This document shows positions 18,626-26,129 of a DNA stretch of 64,000 nucleotides, piece after piece; within the stretch, counting starts at the first letter, position 1; each line of letters starts with the position of its first letter. Where the stretch lies: NCBI RefSeq assembly GCF_900129465.1, contig NZ_FSRA01000001.1, positions 1,116,001 through 1,180,000 of the forward strand, given 5' to 3'. Source of the stretch: Chitinophaga niabensis (lineage in GTDB: Bacteria; Bacteroidota; Bacteroidia; Chitinophagales; Chitinophagaceae). The notes under the pieces are model-generated. The model saw only the letters and a program-made list of their open reading frames with translations. It ran no database searches and was not told the DNA's origin. The position numbers and the translations under genes are program-made.

Positions 18626-19852
18626 TTATTTTTTGCTGAGGAATTGTTGTACATCTTCCAGCGGCAGGCTCCACAAGCGGGCTGCGAGGGCTTTCAGGGC
18701 TGTGCGGTCTGCAGCTTCGAAGTGCATGGTTACCTGTTTGTAGCTGAGTGTTTCGCCGGGTTTCAGGGCACGTGCATCAGAAGAAGATTCTACTTCATAG
18801 AAAGGGCCCATCTGAGAACCATCTGCCAGCGGGCCATCGTTATAGCAATTCACGGCATCTCCTTTGAAGGGTTCTTTTTGCAGTTCCCATTTGGAATTCA
18901 CATAACGGCCCTGCGGCGCTACTTCATAGAAGAGTACAGTGAGCGTATTGTTCTCCAGGTCTATACTGCCTGCACCCGATTTGGCAACGAGCGGAGAGAG
19001 CCCCAGTTTGCCACGGGCTTTGCCATCTGCACGGAAGAGCAGCAGGCTGTCTTTCACCTGCAGGTTCTGCGGAGGTATTTTGCCAAAGTAATCATCTGTG
19101 ATATGTGCATGGGCATCTGCTACTCCTTTGAAAGGTGCTACCACCACCGTCTGATCAGAAGGGATGAACATACCCAGCAGCCAGATGCTGAGCAGTCCGT
19201 TCTTTTCCTGCCATGCACTGTCCCCCGTATTAGTGAGTACATTCTCTGTTTCGTAGGCTACGCTTTTTACACCTTCAGGCAATGCATATTGCAGTTGTGC
19301 GGCAATGGCGTTGTTGTCCAGCAGGCGGATAGTTCTGCTGATATCCAGTTTAAAGGTAGTGCCGGAATAGTTTTGAATGCTCCCGGCATATTGATAGGTA
19401 ATAGCATTGGCGGACTGAGATTTCACGTTGTAATGCGCGGTATCTATCAGGCCGGGTGTTTGCCAGTTATCGAATTCAAAGGATTTGCCGCCGGGGAAGA
19501 AGAGGGAATACTGCCCGCCCTCGGGGCCTAACCAGAAACGTTCTTCACCACCAAATGCATTGATGTGCGGGGAAAGTTTGCCGGAGGATACCAGGTTGTA
19601 ATTGATCCAGCCAAAGCTTTTGCCTGCGCTGCCGCTGGCAGTGCTGGTCATTACGCGGGCCTGGTAATCGCCTGTTACCACCACACGGCTGCTGTCGCTG
19701 CTGCTTTGGAGTACTACTACATTTTGCAGGTGTTTTTGCAGAAAGGCTACATCCTCCCCGAAAGTGCCGGGTTTCTTTTCTTCCTTTGTTTCAGCCTGGT
19801 TGCAGCTGATCATGCCCGTGAGCAGTGCAGCTGCCATAATGTTTAATTTCAT
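18626..19852 (-). CDS. Lipoprotein, DUF6786-like
   Basis: A 408-residue lipoprotein with signal MKLNIMAAALLTGMISC and lipidated Cys17. The body is beta-rich with motifs NAFGGEERFWLGPEGGQ and a late GPFYEVESSS. I associate this pattern with DUF6786-type proteins and galactose-mutarotase-like beta-sandwich folds, but I am not sure of the family. It lies inside the catabolic operon between the UxaA-type and FAH genes (17-base and 7-base gaps). A role as a periplasmic mutarotase or sugar-binding protein would fit, since the pathway otherwise lacks one. That is inference only. Confidence 0.7.
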   Translation of the reverse strand: MKLNIMAAALLTGMISCNQAETKEEKKPGTFGEDVAFLQKHLQNVVVLQSSSDSSRVVVTGDYQARVMTSTASGSAGKSFGWINYNLVSSGKLSPHINAFGGEERFWLGPEGGQYSLFFPGGKSFEFDNWQTPGLIDTAHYNVKSQSANAITYQYAGSIQNYSGTTFKLDISRTIRLLDNNAIAAQLQYALPEGVKSVAYETENVLTNTGDSAWQEKNGLLSIWLLGMFIPSDQTVVVAPFKGVADAHAHITDDYFGKIPPQNLQVKDSLLLFRADGKARGKLGLSPLVAKSGAGSIDLENNTLTVLFYEVAPQGRYVNSKWELQKEPFKGDAVNCYNDGPLADGSQMGPFYEVESSSDARALKPGETLSYKQVTMHFEAADRTALKALAARLWSLPLEDVQQFLSKK

Positions 19853-19869
19853 AACAGTGTTTTGAAAAC

Positions 19870-21477
19870 TTATAAAGAAACCCCTCTTTTCCAGGGAATG
19901 AAATCATCCTGTTCCAGCACCTGTGCCCTTGCGGTGTATAAACCGCTGGCGGTATCGATCACTAAATTTAAGATCCTGTCTGCTGCTTCGTTGATAGATT
20001 CTTCTCCATTAATAATAGTTCCTGTATCTATATCAATGATGTCCTCCATTTTGTTGGCGAGCTTGCTGTTGGTGGAAAGCTTAAGCACCGGCGTAACAGG
20101 GTTGCCGGTAGGTGTACCGAGCCCTGTGGTAAAGAGTACGATGTTAGCGCCTGCCCCTACTTCTGCCGTAGTGGATTCCACATCGCTGCCGGGCGTGCAG
20201 AGCAATGCAAGGCCCGGGCGTTGTACGCTGCCGGGATAGTCTATGACATCTGTTACGGGAGAGGAGCCCCCTTTTTTTGCAGCACCGGCAGATTTGATGG
20301 CATCTGTAATGAGTCCGTCGCGGATGTTGCCGGCAGAAGGGTTGGAGTCGAAGCCGGAACCCACTGCTTCCGCTCTGCTGGCATATTCCCGCATCAGCTG
20401 TGTGTAACGTGTAGCGAGTTCTGTGTTGATGCAGCGGTCGCTTAGCTCCTGTTCCACACCGCAGAGTTCAGGGAACTCAGATAAGATCACGGAGCCTCCT
20501 AATGCTACCAGTATATCTGAAACCCTTCCTACGGCCGGGTTGGCAGAGATACCGGAAAAGCCGTCTGAACCGCCGCATTCCATACCGATGATCAGTTTAC
20601 TCAGCGGGGCTGGCTGGCGTTGTTGTTTGTTGGCTTTGGCAAGTCCTTCAAAAGTGAGTTGCAGCGCCTGTTCCATCAATACTTTTTCAGAGCCTATCTT
20701 TTGCTGTTCCAGGCAGATCACTGTTCTGTCGAACCCCGGTACTCTTTTTTCTATCTCTTCCTTCAGCATATCTATCTGCGCATTCTGGCAGCCAAGGCTC
20801 AGCACGGTAGCACCTGCCACATTAGGATGCGTGATGTATCCGGCTAACAGGCCGCAAAGCGTGCGGGCATCGTCTTTGGTGCCGCCGCAGCCTAAAGTAT
20901 GTGAGAGTAGTTTAATACCGTCGATGTTTTCAAAAGCTCTGCGTTTGGGTGGTTTTATAATGATCTCAGGATCTTCTTTACCCTGCAGCAGTTGCTGCAG
21001 CATTTCTTCATAAGGATTGTGTTTGCGGTAACCCAGTTCTTTCACCAGCACTTTGTGCAGCATCTGAACATTGCGGTTTTCGCAGAACACCAGCGGAATG
21101 ATCACCCAGTAATTACCTGTGCCCACACGTCCGTCGGTTCGGTGGTAACCCATGAAATGGCGGTCTTTCCATTGGGTAACATCTGGTACGTCCCAATCGG
21201 TCTTACGTTCTTCTTTTACCGCAAAATTGCCGGAAGCATGGCGGATGTTCTTTGTGGTGATCAGCTCACCTTCAGGGAGGTCTTCATTGGCTAAACCTAC
21301 CAGTACGCCGTACATGATAATGGGACTGTCTTTCGCAATGAATGTTCCCGTGAGTTTATGTTTGGCAGCTACATCACGGATAGCGGTGATGCCTTCCACC
21401 GTTGTACCGGCAGGAATATCCTGCAGGGCTACCCACACATTGTCGTCCCGATGGATCTTTAATATTTGTAAACGCAT
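19870..21477 (-). CDS. UxaA-family sugar-acid dehydratase
   Basis: A 535-residue altronate/galactarate dehydratase-family enzyme. It has an N-terminal SAF domain (about 1-80) and the large UxaA/GarD catalytic part with GCGGTKDDARTL, TVLSLGCQN and IGMECGGSDGFSG. These enzymes remove water from aldonic or aldaric acids to give 2-keto-3-deoxy acids, using an iron-type cofactor. It lies 8 bases downstream of the SDR gene and would supply the substrate of the FAH-family protein. From context I propose a pentonate (D-arabinonate) or fuconate-like acid as substrate rather than altronate, because no uronate isomerase or reductase genes are near. Confidence 0.85.
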   Translation of the reverse strand: MRLQILKIHRDDNVWVALQDIPAGTTVEGITAIRDVAAKHKLTGTFIAKDSPIIMYGVLVGLANEDLPEGELITTKNIRHASGNFAVKEERKTDWDVPDVTQWKDRHFMGYHRTDGRVGTGNYWVIIPLVFCENRNVQMLHKVLVKELGYRKHNPYEEMLQQLLQGKEDPEIIIKPPKRRAFENIDGIKLLSHTLGCGGTKDDARTLCGLLAGYITHPNVAGATVLSLGCQNAQIDMLKEEIEKRVPGFDRTVICLEQQKIGSEKVLMEQALQLTFEGLAKANKQQRQPAPLSKLIIGMECGGSDGFSGISANPAVGRVSDILVALGGSVILSEFPELCGVEQELSDRCINTELATRYTQLMREYASRAEAVGSGFDSNPSAGNIRDGLITDAIKSAGAAKKGGSSPVTDVIDYPGSVQRPGLALLCTPGSDVESTTAEVGAGANIVLFTTGLGTPTGNPVTPVLKLSTNSKLANKMEDIIDIDTGTIINGEESINEAADRILNLVIDTASGLYTARAQVLEQDDFIPWKRGVSL

Positions 21478-21485
21478 GTTGTGAT

Positions 21486-22256
21486 CTATTTTAAAGCCCT
21501 GTCCAGGTGCACATATCCGCCATCTACATGGATGAGCTGGCCGGTGGTGTGGCTGGACTTTTCAGACAGCAGGAAGGTGACCATTTGTGCGATCTCTTCC
21601 GGTGTGGTCATTCTTTTTTCCAGTGGTATACCTTCCACGATGTTGGCGAGTTTGTTTTCTTTATCGGCAAAAGTATTGATCCAGCTTTCGTACAAAGGCG
21701 TCCATGATTCCGATACCACTACGGCATTTACGCGGATGCTGTAGGGGAGGAGCTCTACAGCCCATTCCCGGGTGAGCGCATTTCTGCCGCCGTTGGCAGC
21801 GGCATAACCGGAGGTATTACCCTGGCCTGTTTCGGCGGTTTTGGAAGTGATGTTCACAATGGGGCCTTTACTCTTTTTCAGGTAAGGTAAGGCATGATGT
21901 GCGATGAGGTAGTAATGCACCACGTTGCGGTGAAGGGATTGCATAAAACCTTCGTAGGAGCCGGATTCCAGCCCAACGCCATCATTGATGCCGGCATTGT
22001 TCACCAGTCCATCAATCCTTCCGTATTGATTAACGATGGTTGCTACTGCAGCTTGGCATGCTTCAGGGCCGGTGAGCTCAGCGGTTACCTGACCGCCTTT
22101 TCCGATATGGGCCAGGTGCTGCAGGTTATCTGCTTCATTCCTTCCGATGATCACAGGAAAGGCACCTTCTTCGGCGAGTACGGCTGAAATAGCTGCACCG
22201 ATCCCTTTGGCGCCACCTGTTACTATGATGATCTTATCTTTTAATCCCAGGTCCAT
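21486..22256 (-). CDS. SDR oxidoreductase, probable sugar dehydrogenase
   Basis: A 256-residue classical short-chain dehydrogenase resembling L-fucose dehydrogenases of non-phosphorylating pathways. TGGAKGIG (13-20) binds NAD(P), NNAG is at 86-89, the catalytic serine is S138 and the tyrosine Y151. Unusually, the catalytic lysine of the Y-x-x-x-K motif is replaced: the sequence is Y151-A-A-A-N155 (AAC codon). The gene lies 7 bases after the aldehyde dehydrogenase and 8 before the UxaA gene. Possible roles are oxidation of D-arabinose/L-fucose to the lactone, or oxidation of a 2-keto-3-deoxy acid. With the Lys missing, activity should not be taken for granted. Confidence 0.85.
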   Translation of the reverse strand: MDLGLKDKIIIVTGGAKGIGAAISAVLAEEGAFPVIIGRNEADNLQHLAHIGKGGQVTAELTGPEACQAAVATIVNQYGRIDGLVNNAGINDGVGLESGSYEGFMQSLHRNVVHYYLIAHHALPYLKKSKGPIVNITSKTAETGQGNTSGYAAANGGRNALTREWAVELLPYSIRVNAVVVSESWTPLYESWINTFADKENKLANIVEGIPLEKRMTTPEEIAQMVTFLLSEKSSHTTGQLIHVDGGYVHLDRALK

Positions 22257-22263
22257 AGATAAA

Positions 22264-23793
22264 TTATGTTTTAGAAAAGTTTCCGTTTAATAAGCGCCAT
22301 ATGCCGAGTGGATTTTCGTCCTGCAGCTCAGGCGGTAACAGGTAAGCGGGGAAGTCCTGGTAACAGACAGGCCTGCAGAAACGATAGATGGCGGCGCTGC
22401 CAACAGAGGTGCCTGCTGCGGGTGTGGTAGCCGGCCAGGGGCCGCCATGCACCATGGCATGGTTAACGGCTACGCCTGTAGGAAAACCGTTGATCACTAT
22501 CCTGCCTGCTTTTTCCCGGAGGATATTCACCAGTTCCGCGTATTCGCGGAGGTCTTCTTCCGTACCATGAATAGTGGCGGTGAGCTGCCCTTCCAATGCA
22601 TCGGCGAGCCGGAACAGTTCTTCTTTGCTGCTGGTGCTGATATGTAAAGAAGAGGGGCCGAACACTTCATGGCAGAGGGACGGGTTATCCAGCACCTGTG
22701 TGGCATTTACCTGTAAAAGGGCGGGAGATGCCTGGTGTGCGGTGGCAGACGCTGCTCCAAGTAACCGGGCGCCTGCCTGCCGCAGGCTGTTGATGCCGCT
22801 GTTGTAAGCCTCCAGGATTCCGGGAGTTAACATGCATCCGGTGGGCATTGCTGCAATTCCTTTTTGCAGGGTGTTGAGGAATGGTCCTTCTTCTGCGGGT
22901 GTAATGAATACGCCCGGGTTGGTACAGAACTGCCCCACACCCATGGTAAGGGATTGTAAAAACTGTGCAGCTAATGTTTCTCCTTTTTCTTTCAGTGCGC
23001 GGGGCAGAAAGAAAACCGGGTTTACGCTGCCCATTTCTGCATAAACAGGGATGGGCACTGCTCTGCGGGTGGCTGTATCATAAAGGGCCTTGCCGCCCCT
23101 GAATGAACCTGTAAAAGCGATGGCAGACAATTGTGGGTGAACCGCCAGCTGCTGACCGGTATCAATAGCGGCACCATGTAATAAAGAGAATACACCTTCC
23201 GGCATACCGGTATCGTTGGCGGCGGTGCGGATCACATTGGCAACGAGATAAGAAGTGTGCGGGTGTGCAGGATGTGCTTTGAATACTACCGTACATCCTG
23301 CAGCCAGCGCGGCAGCCGTATCGCCACCTGCAACAGAGAATGCCAGGGGAAAATTGCTGGCACCAAAAATGCCGGTAACACCAAGCGGGATCTGCATCTG
23401 CCGTACATCCGGCGTAGCTTTATCAATACGTGCATTCACCCAGGAACCTTCCGATATCATGGTGGCGAATAACCGCAACTGCCCGGTGGTACGGTCTCTT
23501 TCTCCCTGTAAGCGCGCCAGCGGCAGGCCGCTTTCAGCGGAGGCGGTGGTGATCAATTCATCACCTAAAGCTGTGATACCTGTTGCAATGGCTTCTAAGA
23601 AAGCAGCGCGTTGTTGCGCGGGTACTTTTTTGTATACGGTAAAAGCCTGCGCGGCAAGTTTTACGGCATCATCAATTTCCCCGGGCGTTGCTTCCTTGAA
23701 TTCCAGTGGCAGCCATTGCTGCTTTTGCGGATCAAATGCGCGAAAAGTACGATTGCCTTCTCCACTCAAACGATTACCAATGATCTGATTCAT
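22264..23793 (-). CDS. Aldehyde dehydrogenase, 2,5-dioxovalerate (KGSA) type
   Basis: A 509-residue NAD(P)-dependent aldehyde dehydrogenase most like alpha-ketoglutarate semialdehyde dehydrogenases. Catalytic residues are visible: C290 (GQFCTNPG), E253 (AEMGSVNP), N147 (GASNFPL) and K172 (FKAHPAHP). The FKAHPAHP and GQFCTNPG forms are typical of this subfamily rather than of lactaldehyde dehydrogenase. It would oxidise 2,5-dioxopentanoate to 2-oxoglutarate, the last step of non-phosphorylating pentose oxidation. It lies 8 bases after the GH172 gene in the operon. Confidence 0.88.
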   Translation of the reverse strand: MNQIIGNRLSGEGNRTFRAFDPQKQQWLPLEFKEATPGEIDDAVKLAAQAFTVYKKVPAQQRAAFLEAIATGITALGDELITTASAESGLPLARLQGERDRTTGQLRLFATMISEGSWVNARIDKATPDVRQMQIPLGVTGIFGASNFPLAFSVAGGDTAAALAAGCTVVFKAHPAHPHTSYLVANVIRTAANDTGMPEGVFSLLHGAAIDTGQQLAVHPQLSAIAFTGSFRGGKALYDTATRRAVPIPVYAEMGSVNPVFFLPRALKEKGETLAAQFLQSLTMGVGQFCTNPGVFITPAEEGPFLNTLQKGIAAMPTGCMLTPGILEAYNSGINSLRQAGARLLGAASATAHQASPALLQVNATQVLDNPSLCHEVFGPSSLHISTSSKEELFRLADALEGQLTATIHGTEEDLREYAELVNILREKAGRIVINGFPTGVAVNHAMVHGGPWPATTPAAGTSVGSAAIYRFCRPVCYQDFPAYLLPPELQDENPLGIWRLLNGNFSKT

Positions 23794-23801
23794 CTGTATT
23801 A

Positions 23802-24938
23802 TTAGTTTACTTCGAGTTCGTCTTTTGCCTGTAATTTGGGGAAAGGAGCATGTGGTTCACGCTGGTACCAGAACACTACGCTGCTGATATCCGATTGCTG
23901 CGGCAGGTAACGTCCGCCGCTGCGCCAGCCGAGGTCCTGGATGGTGATCTTCAGTTCTTTTTCAAAACGCACAGGGTCCATGATATGCCAGCGGTACAGG
24001 CCAAAACGTTGCTGGGACTTATACAATCCATCCGGCCGGATCACCTGGTGCAGGCCGGCGTAGGGAGTGGAGAATTCCTGGTACCTGCCTTTGTTGTCAA
24101 AGTTGTAGGAACCGCAGAAATAATCTTCTGTTCCGGTGCCACAGATAGTAGGGAACTTGTTATCGCCATCCATGAAGAATTTAATTTCACCTTCACCCCA
24201 CCAGCCGTTATTGTTCACACCCCAGGCCACATAAGTTCCCACGTACTGCCCTTTTCCTTTAATACCATCTATCATGGTGAACTCAGCTCCTTTTACGGGA
24301 TTGTTGCGGCGGAACTGTGCATGGAAATATGCAGCATCTTCCGGCACCTGTGTGAGGGTGTAATCTACCTGGTAGTACAGGGTCATGCGTTCTGTGTTAA
24401 TATTTTCCATGGTGATCTTACACTTTTTGCGGAAGGGCATAGACCAGTAACAGTTAAATGCGCTGCCGGGGTTTACGGTAACAGCGAGGGAGTTCATCTG
24501 TGCATATTCACCCCAGCCCATACCGAAGAAATCACCTACAGGTACTTCCACGGAAGGCGTGGTTTCATCGTCCCAGTAAAAGCGGAGGATGGAGTAACGC
24601 CAGTTGCCGGTGGGCGTCATCCAGATGTGCTGGATAGCGCCGGAGCCGTTGATCTCTGCGAGGGTAACTGTTTTACCCGGTTCAATATGAATGTATGGAT
24701 TCACTTTCCAACCCTGCCCCAGGTCTCTTGCGGCATTCTTTGCATTGCCTTGTTCCAGTGTGGCCATACCACCTTTGCCGGGTTCGCCGGTGATATTCTC
24801 CGGACTGATAGAACGCGTTTTTGCGTCTGAAAGACGGGAGAGATTACCCAGGTTCATGTCCAGCCCGTTAAAGGTTTGCTGGGAGAAGGCCGTCCAGCTG
24901 AGGCAGACTGCCATGGAGAGAAGGAACAGTTTTTTCAT
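23802..24938 (-). CDS. GH172 (DUF2961) glycoside hydrolase, secreted
   Basis: A 378-residue DUF2961/GH172 protein with a signal peptide (MKKLFLLSMAVCLSWTAFSQ). The family hallmark GTGTEDYF is at 267-274, and a WWGEGEIKFF block lies at 246-255. The glutamates E249/E251 and E271 are about 20 residues apart, like the catalytic pair described for the family. GH172 includes exo-alpha-D-arabinofuranosidases and difructose dianhydride I synthase/hydrolase. As first gene of the minus-strand operon, with a LacI operator 25 bases upstream, it would release the sugar that the downstream genes transport and oxidise. Confidence 0.88.
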   Translation of the reverse strand: MKKLFLLSMAVCLSWTAFSQQTFNGLDMNLGNLSRLSDAKTRSISPENITGEPGKGGMATLEQGNAKNAARDLGQGWKVNPYIHIEPGKTVTLAEINGSGAIQHIWMTPTGNWRYSILRFYWDDETTPSVEVPVGDFFGMGWGEYAQMNSLAVTVNPGSAFNCYWSMPFRKKCKITMENINTERMTLYYQVDYTLTQVPEDAAYFHAQFRRNNPVKGAEFTMIDGIKGKGQYVGTYVAWGVNNNGWWGEGEIKFFMDGDNKFPTICGTGTEDYFCGSYNFDNKGRYQEFSTPYAGLHQVIRPDGLYKSQQRFGLYRWHIMDPVRFEKELKITIQDLGWRSGGRYLPQQSDISSVVFWYQREPHAPFPKLQAKDELEVN

Positions 24939-24962
24939 ACAGTGTTTTAATTTACGTGTTGT

Positions 24963-24978
24963 GCTTTAACGATTAAGC
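24963..24978. promoter_or_regulatory. LacI-family operator, site 3
   Basis: GCTTTAACGATTAAGC is a near-palindrome closely matching the other three sites. Against the reverse complement of site 1 it differs at one base. It sits in the 63-bp gap between the LacI-family gene and the GH172 gene, so it can control the catabolic operon separately from the regulator. Confidence 0.7.
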
Positions 24979-25001
24979 AATAATAGTTTATTTAGTGGTG
25001 C

Positions 25002-26009
25002 TTACTTTTTCCCGGAGGATCTCCTGATCACGAGTTCTGTATCAATGCAGATCAGTTCTGCGGGTTTATCTGCGTCTTTTATCTGATCGAGCAATACGCG
25101 TACGGCTGCTTTGCCCATTTCCAGGATGGGCTGCCTTACGTAAGTAACGGGGGAGTAGAAGAGGTCGAATGCCTCACTTTCGTCGAAGCTTACTACGGCC
25201 AGTTCTTCCGGTACACGGATGCCCAGTTCGTTAATATATTTCAGTCCTTCAATGGCCAGGCTGTTGGTGGCAAAAAAGATGGCATCTGCGGGTTTGCGGG
25301 CTTTGAGCAGTTGATCGATAGCCAGTTGGATATCTTCTTTCAGGTGGGAATACCGGGCCAGTTTCATCTGGCTCTTTTTCTCACCCAGCGCTTCCGTATA
25401 TCCGCGTTTGCGTTCGCTGATATGATGAAGGGCTGTTTTGTAGGCGATCATGCCTATTTGCCGGCGGCCCATTTTAATGAGATGGGTAACGGCATTATAG
25501 GCAGATTCGTAGTTATTGATACTGATGTGGCTGGCAGGGATGTCCGGGAAATACCGGTCTATCAGCACAAAAGGTACGTTCTGGTTCTGCAGGTTCCTGA
25601 TCTGCTGTTCGGAGCCCTCCGTGGGGATAAGGATCAGCCCGTCCACCTGCCGGTTCAGGAGTACATTGATCAGGTCCCTCGATTTGTCCACATTCTCATC
25701 AGAGCTGCCGAAGATCACGGTATAGTTATTCCTTTTGGCTTCGTCTTCGATCGTGCGGGCAATATTGGCGAAGAAGGGGTTGGAGATATCCGCCACGATC
25801 AGGCCAATGGTGTCCGACCGGCCGCTTTTAAGGCTGCGGGCAATGTGATTGGGCTGATAGTTGAGCTTGCGGGCTATTTTGCGGATCTTTTTGGCCATTT
25901 CCTGGCCTACTCTTGCTTTCTCCTCTTTATTGGTAAGCACATAAGATACCAGCGCGGTGGATACACCGGCTTCCTGGGCAATATCTTTTAAGGAGACCTT
26001 CTTCTTCAT
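25002..26009 (-). CDS. LacI-family transcriptional regulator
   Basis: A 335-residue LacI/GalR-type regulator. The N-terminal helix-turn-helix spans about 4-55 (SLKDIAQEAGVSTALVSYVL and the NYQPNHIARSLKSG hinge helix). It is followed by a periplasmic-binding-protein-like effector domain starting at TIGLIVADISNPFFA. It lies between its likely targets: a perfect operator is 14 bases before its own start, and another follows its stop before GH172. Autoregulation and control of the GH116, SusCD and GH172 operons are inferred from the four shared sites. The inducer is probably the released sugar or an intermediate. Confidence 0.93.
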   Translation of the reverse strand: MKKKVSLKDIAQEAGVSTALVSYVLTNKEEKARVGQEMAKKIRKIARKLNYQPNHIARSLKSGRSDTIGLIVADISNPFFANIARTIEDEAKRNNYTVIFGSSDENVDKSRDLINVLLNRQVDGLILIPTEGSEQQIRNLQNQNVPFVLIDRYFPDIPASHISINNYESAYNAVTHLIKMGRRQIGMIAYKTALHHISERKRGYTEALGEKKSQMKLARYSHLKEDIQLAIDQLLKARKPADAIFFATNSLAIEGLKYINELGIRVPEELAVVSFDESEAFDLFYSPVTYVRQPILEMGKAAVRVLLDQIKDADKPAELICIDTELVIRRSSGKK

Positions 26010-26022
26010 GCACTAAAAATAT

Positions 26023-26038
26023 GCTTAAACGTTTAAGT
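26023..26038. promoter_or_regulatory. LacI-family operator, site 4
   Basis: GCTTAAACGTTTAAGT, identical over 16 bases to the site at 8889-8904, lies 14 bases upstream of the LacI-family start codon. It indicates autoregulation. Confidence 0.8.
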
Positions 26039-26129
26039 AAACAAATTTCGGGCGAAAAAATAATTAATTATATTGCAGGGTGACCTGATTATTGCTCTCC
26101 GGATTTTTAATAACTTAAAAAGAAAAGCG

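Noticed and set aside
18644..19531. 295-codon open frame on the plus strand
   Set aside because: It lies wholly antisense to the lipoprotein gene at 18626-19852, which has a proper lipobox and operon context. The plus-strand composition is a shadow of that gene.
20423..21013. 196-codon open frame on the plus strand
   Set aside because: Antisense to the UxaA-type gene; Ser/Cys-rich shadow without a start context.
23850..24830. 326-codon open frame on the plus strand
   Set aside because: Antisense to the GH172 gene, which has the family motifs; the plus-strand product has no recognisable domain.
25311..25991. 226-codon open frame on the plus strand
   Set aside because: Antisense to the LacI-family gene with a clear helix-turn-helix; no independent support.
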